A stretch of DNA of 64,000 nucleotides from Candida dubliniensis CD36 (taxonomy: Eukaryota > Ascomycota > Pichiomycetes > Serinales > Debaryomycetaceae): the NCBI RefSeq assembly GCF_000026945.1, contig NC_012867.1, positions 248,001 to 312,000 on the forward strand, in the 5' to 3' direction. Under the pieces are notes generated by a model. It worked only from the letters and a program-made list of their open reading frames with translations. It was not told where the DNA came from and did not search any database. The stretch's first letter is position 1. Each line of letters begins with the position of its first letter. Positions 63,367 to 64,000 of this stretch are shown here, piece after piece. The translations under genes and the position numbers were made by a program.

Positions 63367-64000
63367 CTAATATTCTTCATCTTCTTCATTTTGCCTTTCT
63401 TCTTCTTCTCCTTGTTGTTGTTGTTGTTGTTGCTGCTCTTGTTCCTCTTGATTATATCTTTGCCACTTGTGCTGAGCAAAATATCTTGGTTCATCAAATA
63501 CATGATATCTATGTCCTCTGACACCATCACCTCGGAAAATTTGTGGCATTCTTAAATTCTCTTCAATTTCATCCTCATTAACAAAATTATTACCATAATA
63601 GAATTCTAAATCATCGTCATTTTTTTCTTCATCATTCAATAATTTGAATTTAGCAATTTGTAATTCAGTATCAGTAATGGTAGATCTAGAAATTCTGGCA
63701 TAAGCAACTTTTCTTAAATCTCTAAACAAAATATATTCACACCATCTATCCCAATCAGTATTATCAATATCATAAACTCTTGATTTTTCACTAACATAAG
63801 TGTTATAATTACCTTGTAATGGTTCAGTTACCAAATAACTCAATAATATTAATGGTCTAGATGAATTGCCCATTATTTCTTGTATACCTAAACTTTGTAA
63901 TCTACGATCTTCAATATCTTCTTCTTGACCAGAATGGAAAACAACAACATCAACCAATTCTCCATATATATCTAAAGTTGCATGGATTGCTGGGGCCAAT
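63367..64000 (-). CDS. CWH43: Cwh43, GPI-anchor lipid remodelling protein, C-terminal part only
   Basis: The frame is open to the right edge, and the first apparent Met there is a TTG codon, so the N-terminus lies outside. The visible 210 residues are the soluble C-terminal domain: [20 protein letters not shown], then [33 protein letters not shown] and [16 protein letters not shown]. This endonuclease/phosphatase-like domain with the DGELVDV...FHSGQEED block is characteristic of Cwh43, which replaces diacylglycerol with ceramide on GPI anchors. It ends in a Gln run (about 63412-63440) and an acidic tail. The full protein is about 950 residues in yeast with many membrane spans. Confidence 0.9.
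   Translation of the reverse strand, partial: LAPAIHATLDIYGELVDVVVFHSGQEEDIEDRRLQSLGIQEIMGNSSRPLILLSYLVTEPLQGNYNTYVSEKSRVYDIDNTDWDRWCEYILFRDLRKVAYARISRSTITDTELQIAKFKLLNDEEKNDDDLEFYYGNNFVNEDEIEENLRMPQIFRGDGVRGHRYHVFDEPRYFAQHKWQRYNQEEQEQQQQQQQQGEEEERQNEEDEEY
63412..63440 (-). repeat. CWH43 C-terminal Gln tract
   Basis: CAA/CAG codons in tandem near the end of CWH43, followed by Glu codons. Confidence 0.8.

Overview
The window looks like a nuclear chromosome segment from a Candida albicans-type yeast (CTG clade). It is AT-rich. Protein-coding genes are almost all intronless, and orthologues of budding-yeast housekeeping genes lie on both strands. A CTG codon sits inside an uninterrupted serine run (about 4650-4675), which fits CUG being read as serine. 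The gene content (CTF18-ERG27, UFD4, SFT1, OYE-HSE1, CDC27-BOI2) matches my recollection of C. albicans chromosome 1, but that assignment is from memory and was not searched. Translations made with the standard code will show Leu where the cell probably inserts Ser at CTG.

Layout. 1-18.8 kb is a dense housekeeping block: a left-truncated LAA1/HEATR5 gene, an unrecognised 848-residue protein, COX23, SRP54, TAF10, MTC5 (SEA3/WDR59), ERG27 and CTF18. 19.8-24.5 kb holds seven tiny same-strand genes (56-63 codons) spaced 0.55-0.86 kb apart. 25.3-36 kb holds UFD4, the actin-capping alpha subunit, SFT1, an Old Yellow Enzyme and HSE1. 36.3-37.9 kb is a decayed pogo-type DNA transposase. 39.9-41.5 kb is a Dal5/Tna1-type transporter. 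42.0-44.8 kb holds four more tiny genes on the opposite strand. 45.6-52.3 kb holds CDC27 and BOI2. A 5 kb stretch follows with little or no coding. The right end holds a nonaspanin (TM9SF), FTH1, NPC2 and the C-terminal part of CWH43, cut by the window edge.

The most interesting feature is the pair of small-gene clusters. All eleven predicted products are single-domain proteins. Most share a core of the form G-x-x-[YF]-[VI]-x-V-R-[FYLM]-x-[ND]-[GY], preceded by a basic beta-strand and followed by E-rich residues. The minus-strand members end in a helix with a P-x-LYAK motif. The pattern (three short beta-strands plus a C-terminal helix) resembles a stand-alone chromo or chromo-shadow fold. 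Each gene has its own TATA-like box 50-145 bases upstream and an intact reading frame despite strong divergence, which suggests living genes rather than relics. The clusters point toward each other across about 17 kb of unrelated genes. I do not recognise this family, and its function is unknown.

Regulatory hints include an MCB (ACGCGT) upstream of CTF18, two TTAGTAA Cap1/Yap1-type elements upstream of the OYE gene, and CACGTGAC (Cbf1-type) and AGGGTT (Tbf1-like) motifs around the plus-strand cluster.
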